Below are positions 44,549 through 53,735 of a DNA stretch of 64,000 nt, piece by piece (the first letter of the stretch is position 1; each line of letters starts with the position of its first letter). Below the pieces are notes generated by a model. It worked only from the letters and a program-made list of their open reading frames with translations. It was not told the origin of the DNA and ran no database searches. The position numbers and the translations under genes were made by a program. The DNA comes from Flagellimonas aurea. GTDB taxonomy: Bacteria > Bacteroidota > Bacteroidia > Flavobacteriales > Flavobacteriaceae. The DNA lies in contig NZ_JAFLNL010000003.1 of assembly GCF_017313785.1 (NCBI RefSeq), positions 186,001 through 250,000 of the forward strand. Direction: 5' to 3'.

Positions 44549-46212
44549 TGGGAAAGTTTTTTGTATCCATAGTAAAAGTAATTGTGTTGGTTGTGGTCAT
44601 CAACCTATTGGCCCGTTTTGTGTACACCCGTTTCGACCTTACCGAAGATAAAAGATATACCCTTTCGGAACCCGCCGTAGCGGTAGCACAAAAATTTGAG
44701 ACACCCGTAATTGTGGACGTATTGTTGGATGGCAACATTCCAGCAGAGTTTGCCAAACTAAAAACAGAGACTATACAACTCTTGGAATCCTTCGGGTCTA
44801 AAAATAGCAACATCAAATACAATTTGGTGGACCCTTTGGAGGATAGCGAAAATCCGCAGGAAACCGTTGCCCAATTGCAGAGCTTGGGTCTGCAGCCCGC
44901 TAATGTTACCGTAGAGGAAAACGGAAAGGTTTCCAACGAGCTGGTATTTCCATGGGCCATGGTCAACTACAACGACCAGACGGTAAAAGTGCCATTGCTC
45001 AAGAATAAATTGGGTTCTTCAGCAGAAGATCGCATCAATAATTCGGTACAACAATTGGAATACGCCTTTGCTGATGCCTTCACCAAATTGAGCATTGAAG
45101 AAAAAAAGAGTATCGCCGTAATCAAAGGAAATGGCGAACTGGATGATATTTATATTGCGGATTACCTCACTACCATTCGCGACTACTACAACATTGGCGC
45201 CATAACCTTGGATTCAGTGGCCAGCAATCCGCAAAATGTATTAAATCAGCTAAAAAACTTTGACCTTGCGCTGATTGCCAAACCTACCGAAGCATTTACC
45301 GATCAAGAAAAATATGTGATGGACCAATATATGGTTCAAGGAGGCAAGTCCATTTGGATGATAGACCAGGTCAACATGGAAATGGACAGCATTTATGCAG
45401 GTGGCGGAGAGGCGATTGCCGTTCCCCGAGATTTGAACCTGAAAGATTTGTTCTTCAAATATGGGATCCGCATCAATCCTGTTTTGGTCAATGACCTATA
45501 TTTTACCCAAATAGTACTGGCCTCGGGTGAAGGGAACGATTCACAATACAATCCCCTGCCTTGGTTTTATTACCCCATGGTTTTTTCGCAGAACAATCAT
45601 CCCATCAACACCAATATTGAGGCGGTACGATTACAGTTTACCAGTCCCATGGACGTCTTGGAAAACGATTATGAGAAGACCATCTTATTACAGAGTTCAC
45701 CGCTTTCTAAAACGGACGGAATTCCGAGAGTGGTCAGTCTCGACATGATCAACCAACAACCTGATCAGGAAACTTACAACAATGGCAATCTTCCATTGGC
45801 CGTCTTGATTGAGGGTAGTTTTACCTCGATGTACAAGAACAGGGTTAAACCGTTAAAGCTTCAAAATACCTTGGAGGAAGGACCCGAAAACAAAATGATC
45901 GTAATCTCGGATGGGGACGTCATCAAAAACCAATTGCGCAACGGCAGACCGCTGGAATTGGGGTACGATAAATGGACGAATAGCTTCTACGGAAACAAGG
46001 AATTCTTGGTGAACAGCACAAATTACCTTTTGGACAACACGGGGCTTATTAACATTCGAAACAAGAAAGTATCCATCCCTCTTTTGGATGTTAAAAAAAT
46101 AGCAGCACAAAAAACCAAGTGGCAGCTTGTAAACATTGGACTCCCAGTAGTTTTGACCCTACTGTTCGGCCTCTTCTTTGGCTATTACAGAAAACGCAAG
46201 TTTACCGCTTAA
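44548..46212 (+). CDS. gldG: Gliding-motility ABC transporter component GldG
   Basis: 554 residues. A membrane helix at 7-25, a large periplasmic GldG/DUF4350-like domain (LTEDKRYTLSEPAVAVAQKFETPVIVDVLLDGN; GKSIWMIDQVNM near 270), and a final membrane helix at 525-545 followed by a basic end (RKRKFTA). It is the periplasmic partner of GldF in the GldAFG transporter. dnaN follows after a gap of 120 bases. Confidence 0.93.
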   Translation: MGKFFVSIVKVIVLVVVINLLARFVYTRFDLTEDKRYTLSEPAVAVAQKFETPVIVDVLLDGNIPAEFAKLKTETIQLLESFGSKNSNIKYNLVDPLEDSENPQETVAQLQSLGLQPANVTVEENGKVSNELVFPWAMVNYNDQTVKVPLLKNKLGSSAEDRINNSVQQLEYAFADAFTKLSIEEKKSIAVIKGNGELDDIYIADYLTTIRDYYNIGAITLDSVASNPQNVLNQLKNFDLALIAKPTEAFTDQEKYVMDQYMVQGGKSIWMIDQVNMEMDSIYAGGGEAIAVPRDLNLKDLFFKYGIRINPVLVNDLYFTQIVLASGEGNDSQYNPLPWFYYPMVFSQNNHPINTNIEAVRLQFTSPMDVLENDYEKTILLQSSPLSKTDGIPRVVSLDMINQQPDQETYNNGNLPLAVLIEGSFTSMYKNRVKPLKLQNTLEEGPENKMIVISDGDVIKNQLRNGRPLELGYDKWTNSFYGNKEFLVNSTNYLLDNTGLINIRNKKVSIPLLDVKKIAAQKTKWQLVNIGLPVVLTLLFGLFFGYYRKRKFTA

Positions 46213-46251
46213 GTGTTGATAAATTTGTTTCTCTGCTAAATCCATTTGGGA

Positions 46252-46259
46252 TATATTTG
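46252..46259 (+). promoter_or_regulatory. Candidate -7 box of dnaN
   Basis: TATATTTG, an exact TAnnTTTG match, 74 bases upstream of the dnaN start. Confidence 0.4.
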
Positions 46260-46332
46260 TTTTTATTGATTTTACAGGCCGTAAAACACGAATTAATTGC
46301 ACAAAAAGCAACTATACTAAAGTATTTCGTTG

Positions 46333-47451
46333 ATGAAATTTATCGTATCCAGTACATATTTATTGAAGCAGCTTCAGGTTTTGGGAGGAGTTATCAACAA
46401 TAGCAACACCTTGCCCATTCTTGACAATTTTTTGTTCGATCTTAAAGAAAGTAAGTTAACGGTTTCCGCATCCGATTTGGAAACTACCATGAGTACGGTT
46501 TTGGAAGTGGATTCCGATTCCGAAGGAACCATAGCAGTTCCTGCTCGTTTGCTTTTGGATACCCTAAAAACATTCCCTGAACAACCGTTGACCTTTGTTG
46601 TTGAGGACAACAACACGGTAGAAATCAGTTCCAACCACGGTAAATATGCCTTGGCCTATGCCGATGGAGCAGAATTCCCGAAAGCGGTGGAAGTCTCCAA
46701 CCCGAGCTCCACTACCCTATTGGGAGATATTTTGGCAACGGCTATCAACAAGACCATATTCGCTGCAGGAAATGATGATCTTCGCCCCGTAATGAGCGGT
46801 GTGTTCTTCCAATTCTCTCCAGAGAATTTAACCTTTGTGGCCACCGATGCCCACAAATTGGTGAAATACCAACGACAAGATGTAACAGCTTCTCAAGTAG
46901 CGGAATTCATTATGCCGAAAAAGCCTTTGACATTATTGAAAGGTATTTTGGCAGGTTCCGAATCCGAAGTGACCATCGAATACAACGATAGCAATGCCAA
47001 GTTCTATTTTGACAATACAGAACTAGTTTGCCGTTTGATAGATGGAAAATATCCAAACTACGAAGCGGTAATTCCAAAGGAAAACCCGAACAAATTGACG
47101 ATTGCTAGAAATCAATTCCTTAGCTCGGTGAGAAGGGTTTCCATTTTCTCCAACAAGACCACGCATCAAATCCGTTTGAAGATTGCAGGAGCTGAACTCA
47201 ATATTTCTGCAGAAGATGTGGATTACAGCAACAAAGCGGAAGAAAGATTGTCCTGTTCCTATCAAGGGGACGATATGCAGATTGGATTCAACTCTAGATT
47301 CCTTCTGGAAATGTTGAATAATTTGTCTTCGGACGAAGTTTCCTTGGAAATGAGCTTACCGAACAGAGCAGGCATCCTTACCCCAATCGATGGCTTGGAT
47401 GAAGGCGAACATGTGACCATGTTGGTAATGCCCGTGATGTTGAACAATTAA
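46333..47451 (+). CDS. dnaN: DNA polymerase III beta clamp
   Basis: 372 residues, start MKFIVSSTYLLKQLQVLGGVINNSNTLPILDNFLF. It has the three-domain sliding-clamp layout, with the cleft-forming C-terminus ending in LVMPVMLNN (M-P-M/V motif that binds polymerase and MutS peptides). TTG at 46330 would add one residue; ATG 46333 is preferred. It tethers the replicative polymerase. It follows gldG at 120 bases. dnaN beside gldFG is usual in Flavobacteriaceae. Confidence 0.97.
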   Translation: MKFIVSSTYLLKQLQVLGGVINNSNTLPILDNFLFDLKESKLTVSASDLETTMSTVLEVDSDSEGTIAVPARLLLDTLKTFPEQPLTFVVEDNNTVEISSNHGKYALAYADGAEFPKAVEVSNPSSTTLLGDILATAINKTIFAAGNDDLRPVMSGVFFQFSPENLTFVATDAHKLVKYQRQDVTASQVAEFIMPKKPLTLLKGILAGSESEVTIEYNDSNAKFYFDNTELVCRLIDGKYPNYEAVIPKENPNKLTIARNQFLSSVRRVSIFSNKTTHQIRLKIAGAELNISAEDVDYSNKAEERLSCSYQGDDMQIGFNSRFLLEMLNNLSSDEVSLEMSLPNRAGILTPIDGLDEGEHVTMLVMPVMLNN

Positions 47452-47487
47452 ACTAATTTAACTACACAACCATAATTGAGAAGATTG

Positions 47488-47609
47488 GTGTCTAAAAAGT
47501 CTTCATAACTTGATTTGTCAAGTTGAGCCTGTCGAAACCGATATTGATTATCCATAAGGTAAAAATATTTCGACAAGCTCAATATGACATCGTCTTATTT
47601 TTTAGACAC
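47488..47609. repeat. REP-like nested inverted repeat
   Basis: Outer arms GTGTCTAAAAA (47488-47498) and TTTTTTAGACAC (47598-47609) enclose inner arms TGTCAAGTTGAGCCTGTCGA (from 47517) and TCGACAAGCTCAATATGACA (to about 47588). The inner sequence is the GAGCCTGTCGAAA palindrome seen widely in Flavobacteriaceae intergenic regions. It lies between dnaN and the DUF4870 gene. It may be a mobile REP/MITE-like element or a transcriptional hairpin. Confidence 0.7.
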
Positions 47610-47622
47610 TCTCTTTTTTATT

Positions 47623-48009
47623 TTACGATATAAACCTAATCGTCATAAAATATGAAGGTGATTCGCCATTCGACGCCTTCACTGCATTAACGATAGGCAG
47701 GATAAAACCTAAAATACCGGTAGCGATTAACCCCAAAATTCCCAATCCCAAAAGTAGAATGGCAGGAATGCTGATTATGATATAAAGGATAAGGCTAATC
47801 TGAAAATTGATGATGGCCTTACCATGTTCGTTCATCCCCTCGACCTTATCTTTAGAAGACAACCAAATGATTAAGGGAACTATCAAGCTACCAAAGCCCG
47901 TTACGTAAGATAATAGTTGGGTAAGATGCGTTACAGCCAACAAAGTGTTGTCCGTTCTAACTGCTTTTTGATTAATAACTTCCATTTTTGATTGATTTTG
48001 ATGATTCAT
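47623..48009 (-). CDS. DUF4870 membrane protein
   Basis: 128 residues from ATG 48009; starts further upstream would read through mnmE's promoter. Four hydrophobic segments form two pairs (about 30-50, 62-82, 85-105). The LTQLLSYVTGFGSLIVPLIIWLSSKDKVEGMNEHGKAIINFQISLILY pattern is the DUF4870 family. Function unknown. Divergent from mnmE, with 62 bases between the two starts. Confidence 0.85.
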   Translation of the reverse strand: MNHQNQSKMEVINQKAVRTDNTLLAVTHLTQLLSYVTGFGSLIVPLIIWLSSKDKVEGMNEHGKAIINFQISLILYIIISIPAILLLGLGILGLIATGILGFILPIVNAVKASNGESPSYFMTIRFIS

Positions 48010-48071
48010 AATATTAGTAGTCAAAAACGTAAAAATGTTACAGACAGCTATGAATTCGTACTTTTGTGCCC

Positions 48072-49442
48072 ATGTCGCATACAGATAACATCGTAGCCTT
48101 GGCCACTCCCTCGGGAACCGGGGCCATTGCAGTAATTCGGGTTTCTGGGCCGGAAGCAATCATCCTGGTGGACAAATTGTTCAAGTCCATCAAAGGCAAA
48201 GCATTGGCCCAACAAAAAAGCCACACCATTCACTTAGGCAATATTGTTGATGATGATAAAATATTGGATGAGGCCTTGGTTTCCATTTTTAAAGGTCCAC
48301 ATTCCTACACAGGTGAAAATGTAGTGGAGATTTCCTGCCATGGTTCCCCTTTTATTCAGCAACAAATCATTCAATTGTTGTTAAGGAATGGCTGCCGTGC
48401 CGCATCGGCCGGGGAGTTTACCTTAAGGGCGTTCCTGAACGGTAAGATGGATTTAAGCCAGGCCGAAGCTGTGGCCGACCTTATTGCCAGCGACAGTGAA
48501 GCTGCCCACGATATTGCCATGCAGCAAATGCGTGGCGGATTCAGCAACGAAATTCAGGAATTGCGACAAGAGTTGTTGAATTTTGCATCATTGATTGAAC
48601 TGGAACTTGACTTCTCCCAAGAAGATGTGGAGTTTGCCGATAGAACCCAGTTCAATGAACTGCTTACCCGCATCAGTACGGTGCTTAAAAAATTGATTGA
48701 TTCCTTTGCCCTTGGCAACGTCATCAAAAACGGAATCCCCGTGGCCATTGTGGGTCAGCCCAATGTGGGAAAATCCACTTTGCTCAATGTGCTGCTCAAC
48801 GAAGAACGTGCCATTGTCAGCGAGATTGCAGGTACTACCCGGGATACGGTCGAAGACCATATCTGCATAAAAGGCATCGGTTTTAGGTTTATTGATACCG
48901 CTGGAATCCGTGAAACGGTGGATGTGGTCGAGAAAATAGGCATTGAGCGTACCTTTGAAAAAATTGAAAAGGCTCGGCTCATTATTTATCTTTTTGATGG
49001 AATGGAGTTTGACAAAACCGAGTTGAAGCAAATACAGCAACGCTATCCCAACAAACGGTTGTTGCCCATCTGTAACAAAATGGATCTCTTAAATCCAAAT
49101 CAAAAAGAAAAGATAGCATCTGAGATACCCGATGTACTTTTCCTTTCTGCTAAACTTAAGGAGGGTATTTCCGAATTGGAAACCAGGCTTCTCTCCCTAG
49201 TTGATTCAGGAGCATTGAGCGGCGACACCACCATTGTGACCAATAGCCGGCATTATGATGCCTTGCTCAAAGCCTTGGAAGAAATCCAAAAAGTAAAAGA
49301 AGGTCTGGATATGGAGTTATCGAGCGATTTAATGGCCATCGATATCCGTCAAGCACTCTATCATTTGGGTGAAATTACAGGAAGTGTTACAACGGACGAC
49401 TTATTGGGCAATATTTTTTCCAATTTCTGTATCGGCAAATAG
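48072..49442 (+). CDS. mnmE: tRNA modification GTPase MnmE (island attachment site in its 3' end)
   Basis: 456 residues from ATG 48072; an in-frame GTG at 48066 adds two residues. With MnmG it makes the 5-carboxymethylaminomethyl group of wobble uridine. Formyl-THF-binding domain: IVALATPSGTGAIAVIRVSGPEA. G domain: GQPNVGKST near 223, DTAGI near 277, NKMD near 335. C-terminal catalytic cysteine motif FCIGK-stop. The last 15 bases (49428-49442) form the left attachment site of the downstream island, and the gene's coding end is intact. Confidence 0.95.
   Translation: MSHTDNIVALATPSGTGAIAVIRVSGPEAIILVDKLFKSIKGKALAQQKSHTIHLGNIVDDDKILDEALVSIFKGPHSYTGENVVEISCHGSPFIQQQIIQLLLRNGCRAASAGEFTLRAFLNGKMDLSQAEAVADLIASDSEAAHDIAMQQMRGGFSNEIQELRQELLNFASLIELELDFSQEDVEFADRTQFNELLTRISTVLKKLIDSFALGNVIKNGIPVAIVGQPNVGKSTLLNVLLNEERAIVSEIAGTTRDTVEDHICIKGIGFRFIDTAGIRETVDVVEKIGIERTFEKIEKARLIIYLFDGMEFDKTELKQIQQRYPNKRLLPICNKMDLLNPNQKEKIASEIPDVLFLSAKLKEGISELETRLLSLVDSGALSGDTTIVTNSRHYDALLKALEEIQKVKEGLDMELSSDLMAIDIRQALYHLGEITGSVTTDDLLGNIFSNFCIGK
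49428..49442 (+). repeat. Left att site (attL) in mnmE 3' end
   Basis: TGTATCGGCAAATAG, which codes for the C-terminal FCIGK and stop of mnmE, matches TGTATCGGGAAATAG at 58718-58732 in 14 of 15 bases in direct orientation. These frame the integrase-bearing element. Confidence 0.78.
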
Positions 49443-49560
49443 GCGCCAATTTTTTTTGATTTAATTTGATTCGATTTGATGCTATACTATTAGTCATCAA
49501 CACTTTACATTATAACTTTTTTGCCAACATCTTCCTTACTTACCCCTTTTTTAAGTAATT

Positions 49561-49639
49561 TTTACACCTCATTTACACCTCGAAACCGATTTTCAAACCC
49601 GAGGTGTAAAAATTTACACCTCAAATGAAAATACACCTC
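49561..49639. repeat. Left integrase arm-type sites
   Basis: TTTACACCTC occurs at 49561, 49572 and 49613, its inverse GAGGTGTAAA at 49601, and TACACCTC at 49632, inside the start of the integrase gene. Related sites TTTACACCCC (58658) and TTACACCTC (58670) lie near the right end. Confidence 0.7.
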
Positions 49640-50788
49640 AGAAAGAAAAAACTCAAAAGTGGAAAAAAGAGCCTTTATATTGAATATTATAAAGGTCATA
49701 AAAGCACCTCCAAGAATAAAATTAAACATTTTCGAGAATTTGAATATCTAGATCTTTATTTAATAAATGACCCCCAAACGGCTCAAGATAAAAGGACCAA
49801 TAAGGAACAACTAGAATTGGCCAAGAAAATCCTGGCGATCCGAAAAGCTGAAGTCTATCAAGGAAAATTCAAAATACAGAACAACTTCAAGGGTAAAACA
49901 ACATTTCTTTCCTATTATGAACTTAAAAAAGAGGAACGCTATGAGTCCAAGGGCAATTATGACAACTGGGATGCCGCTCAAAAGCATTTGGAAAAGTACT
50001 GTCCTGAACACATCACATTCAATGATGTCGATGTGGATTTCATAAAAGGCTTTAGAAAGTACCTGGACACTGTAGCGGTCACCAAAAGTGAGAAAAAATT
50101 ATCCCAGAATACCAAGCATACCTATTTCAATAAGTTCAAGGCTTGTCTCAGGGCAGCATTCGATGAGGGATTCCTAAAAGAGAATTTGGTAAAAAAGGTC
50201 AAAGGATTTACCATGGCCGAATCTACCAGGGAATACCTCACTTCCCAAGAGCTTCAGAACCTGGCAAGAACAGAATGCAGGTTTCCAAAGCTTAAACGCG
50301 CATTCCTATTCTCCGCCCTTACCGGCATCAGATGGTCGGATATCAACAAGCTCAAATGGAAAGAGGTGCGGGACGAGGGAAACAATCATTTGGGAAAACA
50401 ACTGTATCGAATTGTTTTCAAACAAAAAAAGACTGATGGAGTTGAATACCTTTATATATCGAATCAGGCAAGGGACTTATTGGGGGAGCGCCAGAAACCC
50501 GAGGACAGTGTATTCAAAGGGCTCAGCTACAGTGCCCATATGAACATTCAGTTATTAAAATGGTGCATGCACGCCGGAATTACAAAACATATTACTTTCC
50601 ACTCCGCCAGACACACAAATGCAGTCCTACTCTTAGAAAACGGTGCGGACATATATACGGTATCCAAGCGATTGGGCCACAGGGAAGTCCGAACCACACA
50701 AATCTATGCCAAGATAATTGATGAAAAGATGAAACAAGCAGCGGATATGCTGCCAAAGTTGAATCTGGAAACCATGGAATTACCCTAA
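49625..50788 (+). CDS. int: Tyrosine-type site-specific recombinase (integrase)
   Basis: 387 residues. A SAM-like core-binding domain (FLSYYELKKEERYESKGNYDNWDAAQKHLEKYC, about 97-200) and a catalytic domain (about 205-380). Catalytic residues: Arg in ALTGIRWSDINKLKW near 237, the HxxR motif in FHSARHTNAVLLLENG near 333, the second His in LGHREVRTTQIYAKI near 356 and Tyr near 363. It would integrate and excise the element at the mnmE 3' end. The start is ATG 49625, and arm-type repeats precede and overlap its 5' end. Confidence 0.93.
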   Translation: MKIHLRKKKLKSGKKSLYIEYYKGHKSTSKNKIKHFREFEYLDLYLINDPQTAQDKRTNKEQLELAKKILAIRKAEVYQGKFKIQNNFKGKTTFLSYYELKKEERYESKGNYDNWDAAQKHLEKYCPEHITFNDVDVDFIKGFRKYLDTVAVTKSEKKLSQNTKHTYFNKFKACLRAAFDEGFLKENLVKKVKGFTMAESTREYLTSQELQNLARTECRFPKLKRAFLFSALTGIRWSDINKLKWKEVRDEGNNHLGKQLYRIVFKQKKTDGVEYLYISNQARDLLGERQKPEDSVFKGLSYSAHMNIQLLKWCMHAGITKHITFHSARHTNAVLLLENGADIYTVSKRLGHREVRTTQIYAKIIDEKMKQAADMLPKLNLETMELP

Positions 50789-51102
50789 CTTAAATTCCCA
50801 AATTCTGTCTTTATGTCCTTAAACCAAAACTCGTATACCCTAAAAAATATATGTGACCATAAAATCACGTTGTTGATAACTCACATTTTTCGGTACAACC
50901 CATGATTATTTTTGTTGGTCATTGAAATCATTTAAAATTAAACGACAACAATTCAATACAACTTATTGTATATCTGCATTTTGTGAATATTATTACTGTT
51001 TCATCCATAGCTTAAACTGGCTTTTCTACCTACTTTTATCTACAGAATTCTACCATAGGAAACAAAGCGCTTTGTTCATTTTGAACCTTTAAATCCGATA
51101 AA
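50789..51102. promoter_or_regulatory. Intergenic control region before the excisionase-like gene
   Basis: 314 bases, AT-rich, no gene. A perfect 16-base palindrome AACAAAGCGCTTTGTT lies at 51061-51076. It overlaps the arms GTTCA and TGAAC (51074-51086) around TTT. Another arm pair, ATACAA and TTGTAT, lies near 50956-50973. Together they look like operator or accessory-protein binding sites for the HTH protein that starts at 51103. Confidence 0.5.
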
Positions 51103-51384
51103 ATGAACAACATTGAATTAAACGAGAAACTCAACAACATCGAACGTCTTTTGTTGGGAGCAAAAAAGGTACTCACTTTTGACGAGGCCTGTGACTATAC
51201 CGGGATATCCAGAAGCTATCTATACAAACTGACCGCTGCAGGTAAAATACCCCATAGCAAGCCTAACGGAAAATTGATTTATTTTGATATCGATCGTCTC
51301 AACAAATGGTTGTTGAGAAATGATAGAAAATCCACTTACGAGACAAACGACCAAGCGGTTGAATATATCCTGAGAAAGGGATAG
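51103..51384 (+). CDS. Excisionase-like HTH protein
   Basis: 93 residues. The central HTH_17/MerR-like motif TFDEACDYTGISRSYLYKLTAAGKIPHSKPNGKLIYFDIDRLNKWL is that of Bacteroidota excisionase/DNA-binding proteins. It follows the integrase in the element and probably acts as recombination directionality factor or repressor. Palindromes that could be its sites lie just upstream. A 23-base gap separates it from the next gene. Confidence 0.82.
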   Translation: MNNIELNEKLNNIERLLLGAKKVLTFDEACDYTGISRSYLYKLTAAGKIPHSKPNGKLIYFDIDRLNKWLLRNDRKSTYETNDQAVEYILRKG

Positions 51385-51443
51385 CCCTGTTTTCATATTA
51401 ACACCTCATGCTATTTCTCCATATAGCCAAAAAATCATTACAT

Positions 51444-52649
51444 ATGAAAAGTATTCCCTACATCAGGGTCGGGACCACTTTTTACAAGTTGGTCAGAATA
51501 CCCACCATATCAGGACATTTCAATGAGCTACTGATGCCATGGAACGAACATATCATCAAACAGGACCATGGAAAGGATTATTTAAGCAATGTCCCAAAAT
51601 ACGATGGGTTTGCCTGTATTCCCAGCCATATTGATTTCAAAAAAGAACATCATGGATTTTACAATACCTACTCACCTTTGGAGCACGAGCCCAAAGCAGG
51701 GGACTTTCCGCATACCTTGTCCTTTTTGAACCATATTTTTGGACAACAATTGGAACTGGGACTGGACTATCTGCAGTTGTTGTACCAAAAACCGGTACAG
51801 ATACTTCCCATTCTGTGCCTGGTTTCCAAGGAAAGGAACACCGGAAAAAGTACCTTTCTCAAATGGCTTAAGGAAATTTTCGGGAATAACCTGACCTATC
51901 TGACCAATGACAGTTTCGGAAGTCAGTTCAACTCGGATTGGGCCAACAAACTATTGATTTGTATTGACGAGGTGTTGTTCAACAAAGAGGAACTCACCGA
52001 GCGCATCAAGTACCTGAGTACCACCAACCGAAACAAATTGGAAGCCAAGGGCAAGGACAAAAGAGAAGTGGAATTTTTTGGCAAGTTCATCCTTTGTAGC
52101 AACAACGAGGATAACTTTATAAAGATCGATGCCCATGAGACCAGGTTCTGGGTACGAAAAATACCCCCATTAAAAAAAGAAGATACAGAGTATTTAGAAC
52201 AATTAACAAAAGAAATCCCTATCTTTTTACATCACTTGACAAAAAGAAAACTCCATTCCCTGCAACGATCACGGATGTGGTTCTCCCCAAAGGAAGTATA
52301 TACTCCAGCATTGAAAAAACTGGTTTACAATAACCGTAATCGTGTAGAAAAGGAACTGGCTAGTCTATTGGTCAGTGCAATGGAAAAATTTGATGTGGAT
52401 TCAGTAGACCTCTGTCCCATCGATGCCCTACACCTGCTCAACCGGACAAGGGTGAAGACCGACCTGACCCAGCTGAGGCGGCTGTTGAAGAAAGATTGGA
52501 AACTGGACAACCAGCCGAACTCCAACAAGTACCAAAAAATAACCATCTGGAACAACGGTGAGATCAATGCCGAAGATGCCAAAGGGAGGTACTTTACCAT
52601 TAAAAAGGAATTTTTAGTCCAAAATTTTGATGATTTGATGACAGATTGA
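51444..52649 (+). CDS. Primase-helicase (DUF5906/SF3-like)
   Basis: 401 residues. I start it at ATG 51444 (MKSIPYIRVGTTFYKLVRIP), the family start, rather than at 51408, which adds 12 unrelated residues. Helicase Walker A-like SKERNTGKSTFLKWL near 137 and Walker B KLLICIDEV near 175. LCSNNEDNF near 220 is the sensor-1 Asn-like region. It probably unwinds the element's origin, as in Bacteroidota mobilisable islands. Iteron-like repeats begin at its 3' end. Confidence 0.82.
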   Translation: MKSIPYIRVGTTFYKLVRIPTISGHFNELLMPWNEHIIKQDHGKDYLSNVPKYDGFACIPSHIDFKKEHHGFYNTYSPLEHEPKAGDFPHTLSFLNHIFGQQLELGLDYLQLLYQKPVQILPILCLVSKERNTGKSTFLKWLKEIFGNNLTYLTNDSFGSQFNSDWANKLLICIDEVLFNKEELTERIKYLSTTNRNKLEAKGKDKREVEFFGKFILCSNNEDNFIKIDAHETRFWVRKIPPLKKEDTEYLEQLTKEIPIFLHHLTKRKLHSLQRSRMWFSPKEVYTPALKKLVYNNRNRVEKELASLLVSAMEKFDVDSVDLCPIDALHLLNRTRVKTDLTQLRRLLKKDWKLDNQPNSNKYQKITIWNNGEINAEDAKGRYFTIKKEFLVQNFDDLMTD

Positions 52650-52831
52650 GAAAATCCCAATGTTTATAAGGGTTTAGGCTATCATCACCTTATCATCATT
52701 TTGTCATCAAAATAAAAAATGATGACAGGGCCCATGAAGAAAAAAAATAAAACGATGAGCCGATGATAAAACGATGACTTGGGAACTATCAGTGTTAATA
52801 GGACTCCCCAAAGATTTGTCATCAAATCATC
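52636..52831. repeat. Iteron-like TGATGACA cluster (candidate origin)
   Basis: TGATGACA or its complement TGTCATCA occurs at 52636, 52702, 52720 and 52817, with near matches (CGATGACT at 52771) and more GATGA/TCATC pentamers between. About nine pentamers lie in 155 bases of otherwise non-coding DNA, between the primase-helicase and Toprim genes. Confidence 0.5.
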
Positions 52832-52854
52832 AAAAATCACCCAACAACAAAACC

Positions 52855-53733
52855 ATGAAAGAAAAAAGAATGAACTGTGAAACGGCACGCAATCTTTGCA
52901 TCATGTCTGCACTGGCGGATATGGGACATTTCCCAACCAGGGAATCCAAAAATGAAGCATGGTTCCTCAGTCCTTTGAGAAAGGAGACCCAAGCATCTTT
53001 CAAGGTCTCCAAAGTCCTAAACAGGTGGTATGACCATGGTGAGGGCATTGGTGGAAACCTGATAGACCTCATGATGAGGATCACCGGTTCTTCCGTACCC
53101 GAGGTATTGGAATTATTGGATGGAGGTATGTACTCCATATCACCGGCCCCTGCCCCGACCAAAGCTCCGGCCAGTACCAAAAAAGGAATAATCGTGGGAG
53201 AGGTAATGGACATATCCCATTTGGCCCTATTGCAATATCTGGAGGTCAGGTGCATCCCAATGGCCATTGCACGTTCCCATACAAAGGAGGTCCATTTTGA
53301 AATGGGAAACCAGAATTATTTTGCTATCGGCCTCAAGAACACCAAGGGAGGATGGGAGCTCAGGAACCGCTTCCAAAAACTGTGCTCTTCCCCTAAGGCC
53401 ATAAGCCATTTCAACGAGGGAAAGGAAAACTTGGCCATTGTCGAGGGAATGTTCGATTTTCTATCACTAATAACCATAGCTCCGTCATGGTTAAAGGATT
53501 CTAACATATTGGTGTTGAACTCCCTGGCTTTTGCCAATCAATTGGGAGAAATCATTGATGGTTGCAATCAATGTAAGCTACTCTTGGACAATGATGCTGC
53601 GGGGGATAAAACGACCCAAACTTTATTGCAACAACACGATAATGTCTGGGATGAAAGAAAACTGTTCCATGGGTTCAAGGACCTTAATGAAAAACTCCAA
53701 TCTGACCCTATGATGAAAATTAAAAGGAAGTAA
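52855..53733 (+). CDS. Toprim-domain primase-like protein
   Basis: 292 residues from ATG 52855 (MKEKRMNCETARN). The N-terminal 75 residues have a primase zinc-finger-like fold without the usual cysteine set (FLSPLRKETQASFKVSKVLNRWYDHGEGIGGNLIDLM). The Toprim domain lies near 180-265: ENLAIVEGMFDFLSL (catalytic Glu) and CKLLLDNDAAGDKTT (DxD-like). It pairs with the upstream helicase to give the element its own primer synthesis. Its stop is 2 bases from the convergent mobilization pseudogene. Confidence 0.8.
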   Translation: MKEKRMNCETARNLCIMSALADMGHFPTRESKNEAWFLSPLRKETQASFKVSKVLNRWYDHGEGIGGNLIDLMMRITGSSVPEVLELLDGGMYSISPAPAPTKAPASTKKGIIVGEVMDISHLALLQYLEVRCIPMAIARSHTKEVHFEMGNQNYFAIGLKNTKGGWELRNRFQKLCSSPKAISHFNEGKENLAIVEGMFDFLSLITIAPSWLKDSNILVLNSLAFANQLGEIIDGCNQCKLLLDNDAAGDKTTQTLLQQHDNVWDERKLFHGFKDLNEKLQSDPMMKIKRK

Positions 53734-53735
53734 GC

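Noticed and set aside
49443..49560. tRNA gene as insertion target of the island
   Set aside because: No tRNA-like fold is visible at the left boundary; the repeat maps to the mnmE 3' end.
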